Source: Terripilifer sp031921685
GTDB lineage: Bacteria > Pseudomonadota > Alphaproteobacteria > Rhizobiales > Beijerinckiaceae
Assembly (NCBI RefSeq): GCF_031921685.1
Contig: NZ_JAPDHU010000001.1
Span: forward strand, 2,230,948 to 2,294,947
Length of the DNA: 64,000 nt
Direction: 5' to 3'
Shown here one piece after another: positions 16,724 through 26,500 of the stretch (within the stretch, counting starts at the first letter, position 1; each line of letters begins with the position of its first letter). Under the pieces are notes generated by a model. That model was given only the letters and a program-made list of their open reading frames with translations. It ran no database searches and was not told where the DNA came from. The translations under genes and the position numbers were made by a program.

Positions 16724-19700
16724 TGGCAATCAATGACGATGTGTTCCGCGCCATTCTGGCCATGGACTCTTACAACCGAGGCGGTCGAGGGATGGGGTTG
16801 GATGGTGCTGCAATCGGCGATGCAGCGATAATGGGAAACTCCGATGAACTCCAGGTCGCAGGCGCCAGCTTCTTCGCTCAATCCTACATATGGAAGGGGC
16901 AGATCGTTGTCTCATATCGAGGAACGGATGAGCCCCTGAGCGACGCCTGGAATGGGTGGGGCACTGGCCTCGGCGACTATTGGAGTACACAGGCGCAGAA
17001 AGCAGTCGAATTTTATGAGAAAATTCTGGACTACTATGGCCCGATTATCGGTCCCGTCGATCCGACCGCGGCCAATGTTGCATTTGTCGGCCACTCACTT
17101 GGCGGTGGATTGGCAGGGTTTGTCGCGAGCCTCTACGGCAAGAACGCCACGGTCTTCAATAATATGGCATATCAGCTCTCGGCGGAGCGTGCTTACTACT
17201 TTGCCACCGGGCAATTTCAGACGTCTCAGGAACTTCAGCATCAACAGGATGTCATCAGCCAATATTACTTCAATGGGTCATACAACAACGGGAACCCGAT
17301 TACACCAAGCTGGTCGAATGTTACAGCTTTTGCAACGATAGGTGACCCGCTCGCCGTTAACCGAGGTGGGCAGCAAGGTGTTATGAACCCTGTTGGGACG
17401 GGTGTCGATTTGAGCGATTTGGGCGCGGTGACCGGCCTCCTGCTACGTCACAGTCAATCGTTCCAGGTCATTTTGCTGTTCGGCGAGAAGGAGGTCAGTA
17501 AGGTCGAGGTTCCTGGCAGCGACCGGTGGAAGTCGTTTAAGGAGCTTTTTTCATCGTTGGACGACGCGACGCTCGTCGAAGCCGCGAAAAAGGCCAGCAC
17601 TGTCAACCCAGCACGCAATGCTGATGAGATGCGTACGATGATTGCATACTCCGCAGTCGACAGTGGTACGCGTCCGTTTGGCGACAAAGCTATCCGCGCG
17701 CTCTTTAATGACGCTAACGATATCGGTAGTTTGCTGACTGGCGGTCAATTAAACGCCTTCATTGGTACTGGCGCGAGGAGCCAACTTCTCAGGAAGGCAT
17801 TGGCAGATATAGTCGTCCAATTCGCCGCTGACGTAGCCAATCAAAAAGCGACCGACGGCAAATTCCTGAATGGGGTTACAGCAAAATCGACTTCGCTCCT
17901 CTCAATTGATTTCGATAAGGAGTATTGGCAACAAAGCTCAAAGATTGTTGGCCTAGAAAGCTTGCTAAGAGATTACTTCAGTCCGGAAGTCCAGGCACCT
18001 AATCCCGGAGAAACCGCCTTTAGAGCTCTATATTATTCGAAGATTGGCGATCTGGCCGGTGGTATCTCACGCGCCGAGATCGGACTGGATGGACAGGCGG
18101 CGACTATCTCAGCAAACAATCTGCCAATGCCACTAGTTGCTCAGAATGGCGGGCTTCTCGCAATTGGAGCTGACCAAGGAGACACGATCAATGGAGGGAA
18201 CGGGAGAGATGTTCTTTCTGGCGGCGGTGGCGATGACACTATTAATGGCGGAGAAGGCGATGACTTTCTCATTGGCGGCGATGGAGCAGATCGGCTTTTC
18301 GGCGGCGCGGGCAAGGATGTGCTTTTCGGAGGCAAAGGCAACGACAAACTCTACGGTGGCACCGAGAAAGATCGATTGATCGGGGGAGAAGGTGATGACG
18401 AATTCTACGTCAAATCCGGCGATGTCATCCTCGACGGCGATGCCGGTGACAAGCTCTTCGTTACTCGTGGCAATGAAGCAGACGAATTAGCCGTCTATGG
18501 GGATCTCAAACAATCGGATATTCAGACAGCATGGAGCAATTACGAGTCTTCAGTCTTTCCCGGAGGACAAGCGATTTTTCGAAACGAGCTCCTAGACTAC
18601 TGGCTCGTCAACACTGGACAGTCGCTCGTTGTTTTTGACCTTCCATGGGATCTCGATGGCTTCAACCTTGTAATTTCGGATTATCAAGCGGGCGACTTTG
18701 GCTTGGATATCCAAGATCCAACAAGTTACATGGCATGGATAAGAGGGACTAGCGGGCCTGCCTCTCTTGCACCTTATCTGAGAAACCTCCAGACAGCATT
18801 AAGGTTTGAGGCAAGAGCGGCCACTGAAGAGGAGCCTGGTGACCAACAACGGTTCATGGCTCTGGCTGGAGAGGAGATTGTAGGGACATCAGGTATGGAT
18901 TTCTTGCGCGGAACTAGCGGCGACGATGAGATTGTCGGCGACGGCGAAATGGATTTGTTAGTCGGCGGCGCGGGGAGCGACACCTACCAGTATCGCGCGG
19001 GTGATGGCGATGATTACATTATGGACTATGACGGCGCGACTGATGACATCGATGTCCTCGCCTTCGACGATCTTAATGCGGAAGATATCGAACTGAGCGG
19101 CAGAGGGAACGAACTGTACATCAAGATTCTGGGGGCGAGTCCCGCGCTCATCACAATCATTGATCAGCTTGTACAAGGAGGATCTGACGGAATTGAGGAG
19201 ATTCGTTTTGCCGATGGCACCGTGTGGAGCCGGGAACAGATCGTCGAGGCGTTGTTCGTGGTTCGCGGCACAGATGGCGACGATAATCTGTACTGGAAAT
19301 TCATCAATTATTCTTTGAGCCAGCCCACGACCTTCTATGGAGGACTTGGCAACGACGAACTCCATGGTGGAGAAGGGCGCGACATATATGTCTACGCTAC
19401 TGGCGATGGTAACGATACGATCACGGACGACACCGATTCTACTGGTACCGTGCGTTTCTCTGATCTAAATCCAAGCGATATAGGCCTCACTCGATGGGGC
19501 GATAATCTCGCGATCAGGATCAATGCAACTGCCGAATGGATTACGGTAACCTCCAACGCAGGACAGGACTCTATCGACAGAATAGAGTTCGCTGACGGAA
19601 CGGTGTGGGACCGAGATGACATCGTCACGTTTGCAAATGTGCCACTGACAACTGGAACCGATTTCAATGACTCATTGAGCGGTGGTTCTGGTGCCGATAT

Positions 19701-21312
19701 CCTAAATGGCAAAGGCGGTGATGATACGCTTCAGGGCAACGGCGGCGACGATGTCTACCTCTATGCATCTGGCGATGGAAACGATGTCATATTTGATTGG
19801 AGTGGGACAACCGATATTCTGCGTCTGACCGATCTCAATGCGGATGATATCACCGTAAGCCGTTCCGGCTCCGACGTATTGATAACGGTCAATGCAACAG
19901 GACAGACGATCACGCTCAGTTACCAACTCCTATCTCAATACGAAACCGACGGCATCGAAAGAATAGAGTTCGCGGACGGCAGTAGTTGGGATCGAGCGAT
20001 GATTGATGCGATCCGAGGTACAACAGGTAACGACACACTGTACGGCACTCAAGGGCGCCCAGATTCGTTTATCGGCGGTCTTGGAAACGATACCTTGGAG
20101 GGAATATCCGGTAGCGACACCTATATCTATTCATCTGGTGACGGATCCGATGTGATCAATGACAACTCCGGTTCGACTTCTGATGTCGATGTTCTCCGAT
20201 TTACGAACTTAGATGCCGGCGACATAGCCTTGAAGCGTGTTGATGATCATCTCGAAATCAAGATTAAGGCTACCAACGAGATCATTCAGGTCAACAAGCA
20301 GTTCTATTCCGAGACCGAGAATTGGGGGATCGAGAAGATCCAATTTGCCAACGGAACAGAATGGGATCTGGCGACGATCAATGCTAACGCAAACACAGGT
20401 GGCACGAGTGGTGACGATGTTATCACCGGAACGGCTGGCGATGATATCTTGGATGGCGGCGCCGGTGATGACACCATAGATGGTGGCGATGGAAACGATG
20501 TTATTATTGGCGGTGAGGGTAATGATACGCTCTTTGGAGGCGCTGGCGACGATGTGATCTACGCCGACTATGGCGCTGATATCGTCGACGCTGGGGCTGG
20601 TAGTGATGTTGTTCATATATTCGAGCAGTCGATCGGATCTTCGTCCCAAATTGTAGGTGGCGACGGAGTGGACACGCTCGTGTTCGAAGCAACAGGAGCG
20701 ACCTTCGTTTCGGCAAACTGGAGCATAGTTGAGGCCAGCTTTGAGCGCCTTCAATCCGCGCCCAACTATTGGTGGGCGGGGAGTGGAGATGGCAACGTCA
20801 TCGACTTCGCCAATATTGAGCGGTTGGATAGCAACAACTTCTATATCTATGGCTTTGCTGGGAACGATACCATTATCGGCTCAAACGGTAGCGACATCAT
20901 ACTTGGCGGACTTGATGACGATGAGCTGCATGGTGCCGACGGGGATGACGAACTGCAAGGTGAGGAAGGGGCAGATAGGCTTTACGGCGGCAGTGGTGCT
21001 GATACGCTAGGTGGAGGAGACGGAAATGACTTTTTGAGTGGCGGTGTAGGCAACGACACCCTTGAAGGCGGCGCTGGCGACGATACCTTCTCCTTCCTTG
21101 GAACATTCGATCACGATCACATCTATGATTTTGGAGTTGGAAACGACATTATCGAGTTTGATAGCAGTCAGTTCCCTGACTTCAACGCTGTTTTAGCGGC
21201 AGCGAGTACGTCGGGAAATGACACCGTCATCACCCTTGACGCATCCAACTCAATCACGCTCCAAGGTGTTTCCTTAAGCACTCTCAACGCGAACAACTTC
21301 TCGTTTGTTTAG
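16723..21312 (+). CDS. RTX protein with lipase-like N-terminus, type I secreted
   Basis: 1529 residues. Residues 1-260 look like an alpha/beta-hydrolase of the class-3 lipase type: VVSYRGTDE (72-80), nucleophile elbow GHSLGG (123-128, Ser125), then IGDP (Asp208) and LRHS (His243) as possible triad members. A linker leads to a dense block of calcium-binding nonapeptides (GGNGRDVLS, GGGGDDTIN, about 485-560). Four tandem modules follow, each with YxYxxGDGxDxI...IEEIRFADGTxW (about 750-1215), matching the haemolysin-type calcium-binding-related domain. Two more repeat blocks come before a C-terminus without cysteine ending NNFSFV, a typical type I signal. It should be exported by the divergent HlyB/HlyD pair and act outside the cell, probably on lipids. 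Confidence 0.92.
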   Translation: MAINDDVFRAILAMDSYNRGGRGMGLDGAAIGDAAIMGNSDELQVAGASFFAQSYIWKGQIVVSYRGTDEPLSDAWNGWGTGLGDYWSTQAQKAVEFYEKILDYYGPIIGPVDPTAANVAFVGHSLGGGLAGFVASLYGKNATVFNNMAYQLSAERAYYFATGQFQTSQELQHQQDVISQYYFNGSYNNGNPITPSWSNVTAFATIGDPLAVNRGGQQGVMNPVGTGVDLSDLGAVTGLLLRHSQSFQVILLFGEKEVSKVEVPGSDRWKSFKELFSSLDDATLVEAAKKASTVNPARNADEMRTMIAYSAVDSGTRPFGDKAIRALFNDANDIGSLLTGGQLNAFIGTGARSQLLRKALADIVVQFAADVANQKATDGKFLNGVTAKSTSLLSIDFDKEYWQQSSKIVGLESLLRDYFSPEVQAPNPGETAFRALYYSKIGDLAGGISRAEIGLDGQAATISANNLPMPLVAQNGGLLAIGADQGDTINGGNGRDVLSGGGGDDTINGGEGDDFLIGGDGADRLFGGAGKDVLFGGKGNDKLYGGTEKDRLIGGEGDDEFYVKSGDVILDGDAGDKLFVTRGNEADELAVYGDLKQSDIQTAWSNYESSVFPGGQAIFRNELLDYWLVNTGQSLVVFDLPWDLDGFNLVISDYQAGDFGLDIQDPTSYMAWIRGTSGPASLAPYLRNLQTALRFEARAATEEEPGDQQRFMALAGEEIVGTSGMDFLRGTSGDDEIVGDGEMDLLVGGAGSDTYQYRAGDGDDYIMDYDGATDDIDVLAFDDLNAEDIELSGRGNELYIKILGASPALITIIDQLVQGGSDGIEEIRFADGTVWSREQIVEALFVVRGTDGDDNLYWKFINYSLSQPTTFYGGLGNDELHGGEGRDIYVYATGDGNDTITDDTDSTGTVRFSDLNPSDIGLTRWGDNLAIRINATAEWITVTSNAGQDSIDRIEFADGTVWDRDDIVTFANVPLTTGTDFNDSLSGGSGADILNGKGGDDTLQGNGGDDVYLYASGDGNDVIFDWSGTTDILRLTDLNADDITVSRSGSDVLITVNATGQTITLSYQLLSQYETDGIERIEFADGSSWDRAMIDAIRGTTGNDTLYGTQGRPDSFIGGLGNDTLEGISGSDTYIYSSGDGSDVINDNSGSTSDVDVLRFTNLDAGDIALKRVDDHLEIKIKATNEIIQVNKQFYSETENWGIEKIQFANGTEWDLATINANANTGGTSGDDVITGTAGDDILDGGAGDDTIDGGDGNDVIIGGEGNDTLFGGAGDDVIYADYGADIVDAGAGSDVVHIFEQSIGSSSQIVGGDGVDTLVFEATGATFVSANWSIVEASFERLQSAPNYWWAGSGDGNVIDFANIERLDSNNFYIYGFAGNDTIIGSNGSDIILGGLDDDELHGADGDDELQGEEGADRLYGGSGADTLGGGDGNDFLSGGVGNDTLEGGAGDDTFSFLGTFDHDHIYDFGVGNDIIEFDSSQFPDFNAVLAAASTSGNDTVITLDASNSITLQGVSLSTLNANNFSFV

Positions 21313-21477
21313 AAAGGAATTCGTGGATTGAAACGAGGTTGGGTTCCTTCACAAAGGAGCCCACGAACCGCATGTCGTATTGGTGCTATCGACATCTGTC
21401 TTGAGCTTAAACCGATCATCACAATGGAGTTCCTGTTCGGGACGTTACCAGGGCTTCGCGTTCACGAATTCTCAAAA

Positions 21478-21968
21478 CCTATACTCAAGTTTAAACAGAA
21501 AGCGCTTGCACAAAACAACGGGCTGCGATCTAGTCCAAGCTGTGCAGTAGTAATTGGGGCTGATTTACGCGGACTTTGGGGGGCCCGCAGTCTCTTATAG
21601 TTTTGTTTCCGACGATTGAACGGGCGGCGCTGGTGGGTGTCGAGCCGCAGGCTGATTATTGTCTCTTTGTCATATGGCGGCGTGAACCATGGCATCGACT
21701 CCTTTGGGGCAATCGGTCGCTGAGCTCTTATTCCAAAAGCCGCTAGGGCTGCCCGACTGGCTCGCCAATGCCAAAGAAGTGCAGGCCGAGGTCGCGCGCT
21801 TCTGGGATGATTTTCAGGCGAGTTATGGTCAGACGACGCGCCAGTGGGTGGAATTGGCTCTCCAGCCTTTTGCGTTTTCCGACATGACGCAGATGGATGT
21901 GTCCTATGGGCTACAATCTTGGGACCATCTGGGGTTGGCGAGCACTAACTGGAGCTATCAGCAAGATG
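21478..21968 (+). repeat. Direct repeat, copy B
   Basis: Second copy of the leader plus small-gene core found at 15321-15835, placed downstream of the RTX gene in the same orientation. It starts at CCTATACTCAAGTTTAAACA and ends where the two small proteins diverge after SYQQD. It would give this distal gene its own promoter if the leader is one. The remaining 21313-21477 shows no gene. Confidence 0.9.
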
Positions 21969-22084
21969 GTTCTGCAACAGCAAGTCTGCGGCTCGAGGGT
22001 GCGGAAGTTTTAAACGGGCCTTTACTCGGCACTGATTTTTCATCCCAGACCGAACCGGCGGTGATAGAAGTTCTGCACTTCTAA
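21689..22084 (+). CDS. Small unknown protein of the RTX locus, paralogue B
   Basis: 131 residues. Same core as paralogue A (VAELLFQKPLGLPDWLANAK, FWDDFQASYGQTTRQWVEL, LQSWDHLGLASTNWSYQQD) but without the Ser-rich insert and with an unrelated 38-residue tail ending AVIEVLHF. The start is the ATG after the conserved TGAACC, as in copy A. Function unknown; the conserved core with variable tail suggests a shared docking part and a partner-specific end. Confidence 0.75.
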   Translation: MASTPLGQSVAELLFQKPLGLPDWLANAKEVQAEVARFWDDFQASYGQTTRQWVELALQPFAFSDMTQMDVSYGLQSWDHLGLASTNWSYQQDGSATASLRLEGAEVLNGPLLGTDFSSQTEPAVIEVLHF

Positions 22085-22106
22085 CAAGCTCGGGGAGAAA
22101 TAGCGC

Positions 22107-22754
22107 ATGAATAGATCGACCAGCCGTGCTTCAATTGTAACGGCTTCGTTTGTTTTATTTATCGTCTTCTCCTCCTTCGCCAGCGAGTCGCAGTTCGGTC
22201 TGCACGCACTTGGAGGCGGAGTTATGTCAAGCGCCTTTGCTCGCACATCGCCAAAACTGAATCGTATATTTGCAGCAGGCCGGCTTCAAACTTTAGCAAG
22301 TCGAATCTTACTGACATTTTTTTTTGGGCGACCGGCAGTTGTTGGCATGAGCGGCGAGCTATGCAATTTCAACAATATTGAAACCCTCTTCGCAAGCGCA
22401 TCAGATGAATTGGAGCTGATTAAACGGGCCGAGAACGCCACAGGAAAAAAGGCCTTGTGTCGGCCAATACATATTCGGCTGACTGAGACCTCTCTCATCA
22501 TGGGCATTCCCAAGATAGTCGATCCCGATAAGGTCGTCGCTTATTTGCAAGACGCAAAAAATGACGTCGGACTACTCAACAAATTGGCTGTTGCAGACCT
22601 AGAGCGCATCGCTCCGCACAGAATGATGGTCCCTCTGGTAATAATCGATCTAGGACAGGCGGCACAATTAAGCAGTGATCTAGCGAGGCTCGGACCTATT
22701 CGCGAGCGGATCGAACACAATACTTTCGTCGAGTTTCGCGTTGACTTTCGGTAG
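22107..22754 (+). CDS. Exported hypothetical protein
   Basis: 215 residues with a Sec-type signal or membrane anchor (SIVTASFVLFIVFSSFASESQ, about 9-29). GGGGAG lies 9 nt before the ATG. The central part has a two-cysteine segment (GELCNFNN...KKALCRPIH); the C-terminal part ends in VPLVIIDLGQAAQLSSDLARL. No family is recognised. It follows paralogue B by 22 nt and is probably co-transcribed with it. Confidence 0.65.
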   Translation: MNRSTSRASIVTASFVLFIVFSSFASESQFGLHALGGGVMSSAFARTSPKLNRIFAAGRLQTLASRILLTFFFGRPAVVGMSGELCNFNNIETLFASASDELELIKRAENATGKKALCRPIHIRLTETSLIMGIPKIVDPDKVVAYLQDAKNDVGLLNKLAVADLERIAPHRMMVPLVIIDLGQAAQLSSDLARLGPIRERIEHNTFVEFRVDFR

Positions 22755-22766
22755 GGGGCATTCGTT

Positions 22767-22964
22767 ATGGCAACAATAACCTTCAACTATTTTCCACCTG
22801 ACGAGATATCTTCAGTTTCAATTTTCGACACGGGACACCTGAATGTCACGTTCGAGAGAAACGGGTCGATAGTTACCTACGGTATGAATGCTGCTGACAA
22901 CTCGTATCTGTTCACCCAACTCACGTCGGGCACTGGAATGGATGGGACGTTTCTGTCGCTCTGA
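22767..22964 (+). CDS. Small hypothetical protein, possibly KTSC-like
   Basis: 65 residues starting 12 nt after the previous stop, with GGGGG about 9 nt upstream of ATG. The pattern SSVSIFDTGHLNVTFERNGSIVTYGM...YLFTQLTS loosely recalls the small KTSC domain (beta strands, then a short helix), but the match is weak. Its last 17 bases overlap the antisense nuclease remnant. Confidence 0.45.
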   Translation: MATITFNYFPPDEISSVSIFDTGHLNVTFERNGSIVTYGMNAADNSYLFTQLTSGTGMDGTFLSL

Positions 22965-23175
22965 GATCGCTTCGCTCGGCCCGTCCTGACCAGGTGGCGG
23001 ATGCGGTACATCTGTGCCCTGCGCAACAAGGCCGGACCAGCGTGCTTCCAGCCAGTTGCGGAGCGCCTCTGTCGAGACGCAGTCATCCTGGTTGTAGCAC
23101 TGGACGACGTCCCGGTGCGTGGCTGAGATTGAATGATGGTCAGCCAGTTCCAGGCCGATGGTCAATTCCGACATC
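22948..23175 (-). pseudogene. Remnant of a TM0106-family RecB-like nuclease gene
   Basis: About 75 codons read well as the end of the RNase H-like domain of TM0106-type putative nuclease/helicases: RDVVQCYNQDDCVSTEALRNWLEARW, then DVPHPPPGQDGPSEAISERQKR. The frame upstream and downstream turns to unrelated sequence, so only a scrap of a gene normally over 1000 codons remains. It is fused to non-homologous sequence on both sides. Confidence 0.7.
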
Positions 23176-23527
23176 CAAATGCTCGACCGTGAATATCTCC
23201 TGATCGGGTCGCAAGCATAGATGTGTCGTAACGCCAGCCGAGCTAGTCGAGTGCGATAATTAGAGTGGGTCGCGCGTTGGGCCGGGAGCTTCAGCGCGAC
23301 CCTGGCCAAGAGCCGATGCTGGCGGTCCTGGTTGCACTCACAATACCGATTGACGACGAAAAGCCAAGCTTCGTATCTGTGACTGTATCGCCGTCACACG
23401 AGCAGTTTTGCAATCCAATTTTCGATAATCGGTACCACGACCACTCGAACCGAGATTAGAGCCCTCACTATACTTGGGCATCGAAGCTGTCTTTCTCGGA
23501 CACTCGAAACCTCGATGAGCGCGATAG
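23176..23527. other. Gap without a recognisable gene
   Basis: About 350 bp between the nuclease scrap and the autotransporter end. Short open frames on both strands show no start signal or motif. No terminator hairpin is obvious. Confidence 0.5.
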
Positions 23528-26500
23528 TCACCAGTTGATCCGAACGCCGAATGTGCCAAGCGTGGGACTTTGGCGGCTGCGGCCATCGAGCGACCAACGA
23601 TAGCTGCCTTGGCCGTAGAAGCTCAAGTTCTTGTTGACCCGCACCGTGATGCCGCCACCGACCTCCAGCGAAGTACCGCCGAAGCGAGTTTCCATGATGG
23701 GTGAGGATGGACCGAAGAGTGCACCGTCATTACCGGCGAAGGAATGCCAAAGATTGATCCGCGCATAGGGCTGCCAAAGCCTGCCTTGCGCGTCTTGGTT
23801 GCTGTATTGCAGTCGGGCTCCGAGCCGTCCTGTCCAGGCATTGCCCGCTTTCCAATTCACAGTGGAATAAGCGTCGCCGGAGCGGTCCACTGACATCGTT
23901 TGAGAGATGATCTGCGCCTGCGGCTCGATCAGCCAGCGATTGCCGTCGCCGAAGCGGATCGGGTAGCCAGTCTCTAGCGAAGCGGTGAAGCCGGTTGCTT
24001 TGGTGGACAGACCAGTGCCGTAGTCTGAGCGCGCTTTGACATCATACCAGGTGTGTTGAAGGACCGCGTCGACATACCAGCCACTCGGCCCGAAATGGGT
24101 CCAGTAGGCGCCGAGCGAAGACCCCGTCATTGACAGCCGGCCGACGCGAAGATTCTGAACGCCGAGGGCGAAGCCGGACACTGACGGCGCGTTGTAGTCG
24201 GTATAGGCACCATAGATGCCGAGATGGTCACGATGGCCGCCCGCATAAGGATTTGTGCGGATGACATCGACGCCGCCCTGCAGACCGATGAGGTTTGCGG
24301 TGGCGCGGCTGTTGACGGTGCCGTTCCAATTGTTGGTGGTGCGTTCCCCGATGACACGAACCCAGCCGCCGTTGGCATAGCCGCGGCCGGTCAGGGCGCG
24401 GATGTTCTCTTGCTCGCCGACGCGCTCATGCAGAGTGCCGAGAGTCGCGAGCCCCATTTGCCGGCCGATCGCCGGGATTGGCGCATAGAGTGCCACTTCT
24501 GGGCGATACAGCGGGATCACTGGTCCACTCGGCGGCGAGGGCGGTTGACCTGGGTTCGAGGAGTCGGTGATCAAAGTGGAGCGCAGGAACCAATCGTTCG
24601 GATCGGTACTGCCGCCGCGGAAGAGTTGATATTCATATGCCCCGGCGGCTACGCGCTGGCTGAGCGTGAAGGCGCCGGCGGCGGTGGATCCGCCATTCGT
24701 CACCTGAACGAGCCGGATGCCATCGGCCACCGTCAACGCTCCTGGGCCTCCGGTATTGGCAATCAATAGCGCCGTGTTACCGGTTGCTGCGCCGCCATTG
24801 ATGATCAGCAGATTGCTCGGCGAATTGTCGGAGCCCAGGTAGGTATTGAAGCCAATGCGGCCATTGTTGCCGATATAGTTGCCGGCGGTAAGCACCGTGT
24901 AGCCTTGGCTGCGCGATAGGAACTGGATTAGGCCGGCATTGGTCACGGCGCCGGTTGCGTTGGAATCTCCCGTTACGTTCCAGGCGCTGTTGGCATCGAT
25001 CGCGACATTGGTCGCGTTTTGCGCCAAGCCAGTCCACAGGCTTCCCTTCGTCAGCGCCACGTCAGCGGTGTTGCTAGGGTCGGCCAGGAGGTCGCCGGTC
25101 CACTTCGAACCGTCCAGGGTCGCGGTTGCGGTATTGCCCGGCCCGGCCAAAACGAGGTTGCCGGTCCAATTGCTGTTGCTGAGGTTGTAGGCGAGTGTGG
25201 AGGGATCGACGACGACGTCGCCGGTGAGTGCCGGCATCCCGGCAATGTTCAATGTCAGATTGGCCGGGTTGCCTACGCCGTCTTCTGTCACCCGTGCCAG
25301 CAACAGCCGACCGTTGACGAGGGCAGGGGTGATACTGGTTCCCCCAGTAATCGACACTGTGCCGGTACCACCTTCGGCAAGGACGATCGCGTTGCTGGCG
25401 GCTCTCAGGCTGCCGCCGGTAATCGAAATGGTGCTGGGCGCGCTACCGGCGAGGTAGATCGCCGCCGATCCGGCGCCGTCCGCGGCGACTACAGTGCCGG
25501 AGGTCGTAAGCGTGCCGCCGTTGATTGCGGCGATACCATGTGCGGCGCTGCCAGTGGTGGCAACTGATCCACCGGTGACTTGCACGTTGCCACTGTTGTT
25601 GGCCTGGATGCCGGTGGCGGCGTCTCCAGCGGTGGTAATAGCGGCACGGGTCAGAGTGATGGTGCTACCGGCATCCTGCGCCTGGATGCCGAAAGAGTTC
25701 TGCCCCTGCGTGGCGACCGTGACATCCGTGGCCGCGATGGTGCCGCCCGCCAGCGCATGCAGGCCCATGGCATTGACGTTCGCAGTACTGACCGAGGTGC
25801 CGGTGAGGATGATGCTGCTACCGGCGTCTGCCGCCCGGGCACCGTCGGCGCCGCCCACGGTAGCGGTATCGGCGCCGTGGGTTACGATAGTGCCGCCGAT
25901 AATTACGGCCGTGCCGCCCTGGCTGACCCTGACGCCGACGGCGCCGTCGCCATTCGTAGTGATGTTCGCGTTCTCGGCCTGTAGTCGACTGCCGGCCCCA
26001 ATCACATCCGCGCCATGAGCCTCCAAGCCGATCTCTGCGTCCGGAAACTGGAGGACCGGTGGGGAACCTCCGGTCACCCGATATCCGCTGGTGATCTCGG
26101 TGCCCGTTACGATGATCGTGCTGCCCCCACGGACGAGGACGCCAGCACTAGAAGGGCCGGAGGTGCGCACTATCGTGTCGGTCAGAGTGACCGTGCTGCC
26201 TCCATCTGCCTGCGCGCCAGGTGAATTGGGCTGATAGGTGAAAATGCCGTAGCCTGAAAAGTCGATCCTGCCTCCGGCATCAGCCCATACGCCCGGACTG
26301 TTTGCTCCATAGGTGGCAGAAGTCGCGCCATTGCTGACCTGGATGGTGCTGCCGGTTCCCCTGGCGAGGATGCCCGGGGAGTTGGCGATGACGGTGCCCC
26401 CGTAATAATCGCCGGTAACGACGGCGCCGCCATTGAGATTGATCGTTCCTCCATCTGCAGCGAGCAGACCGACCGCGTCATTGCTGTAAACGTTAATGTA

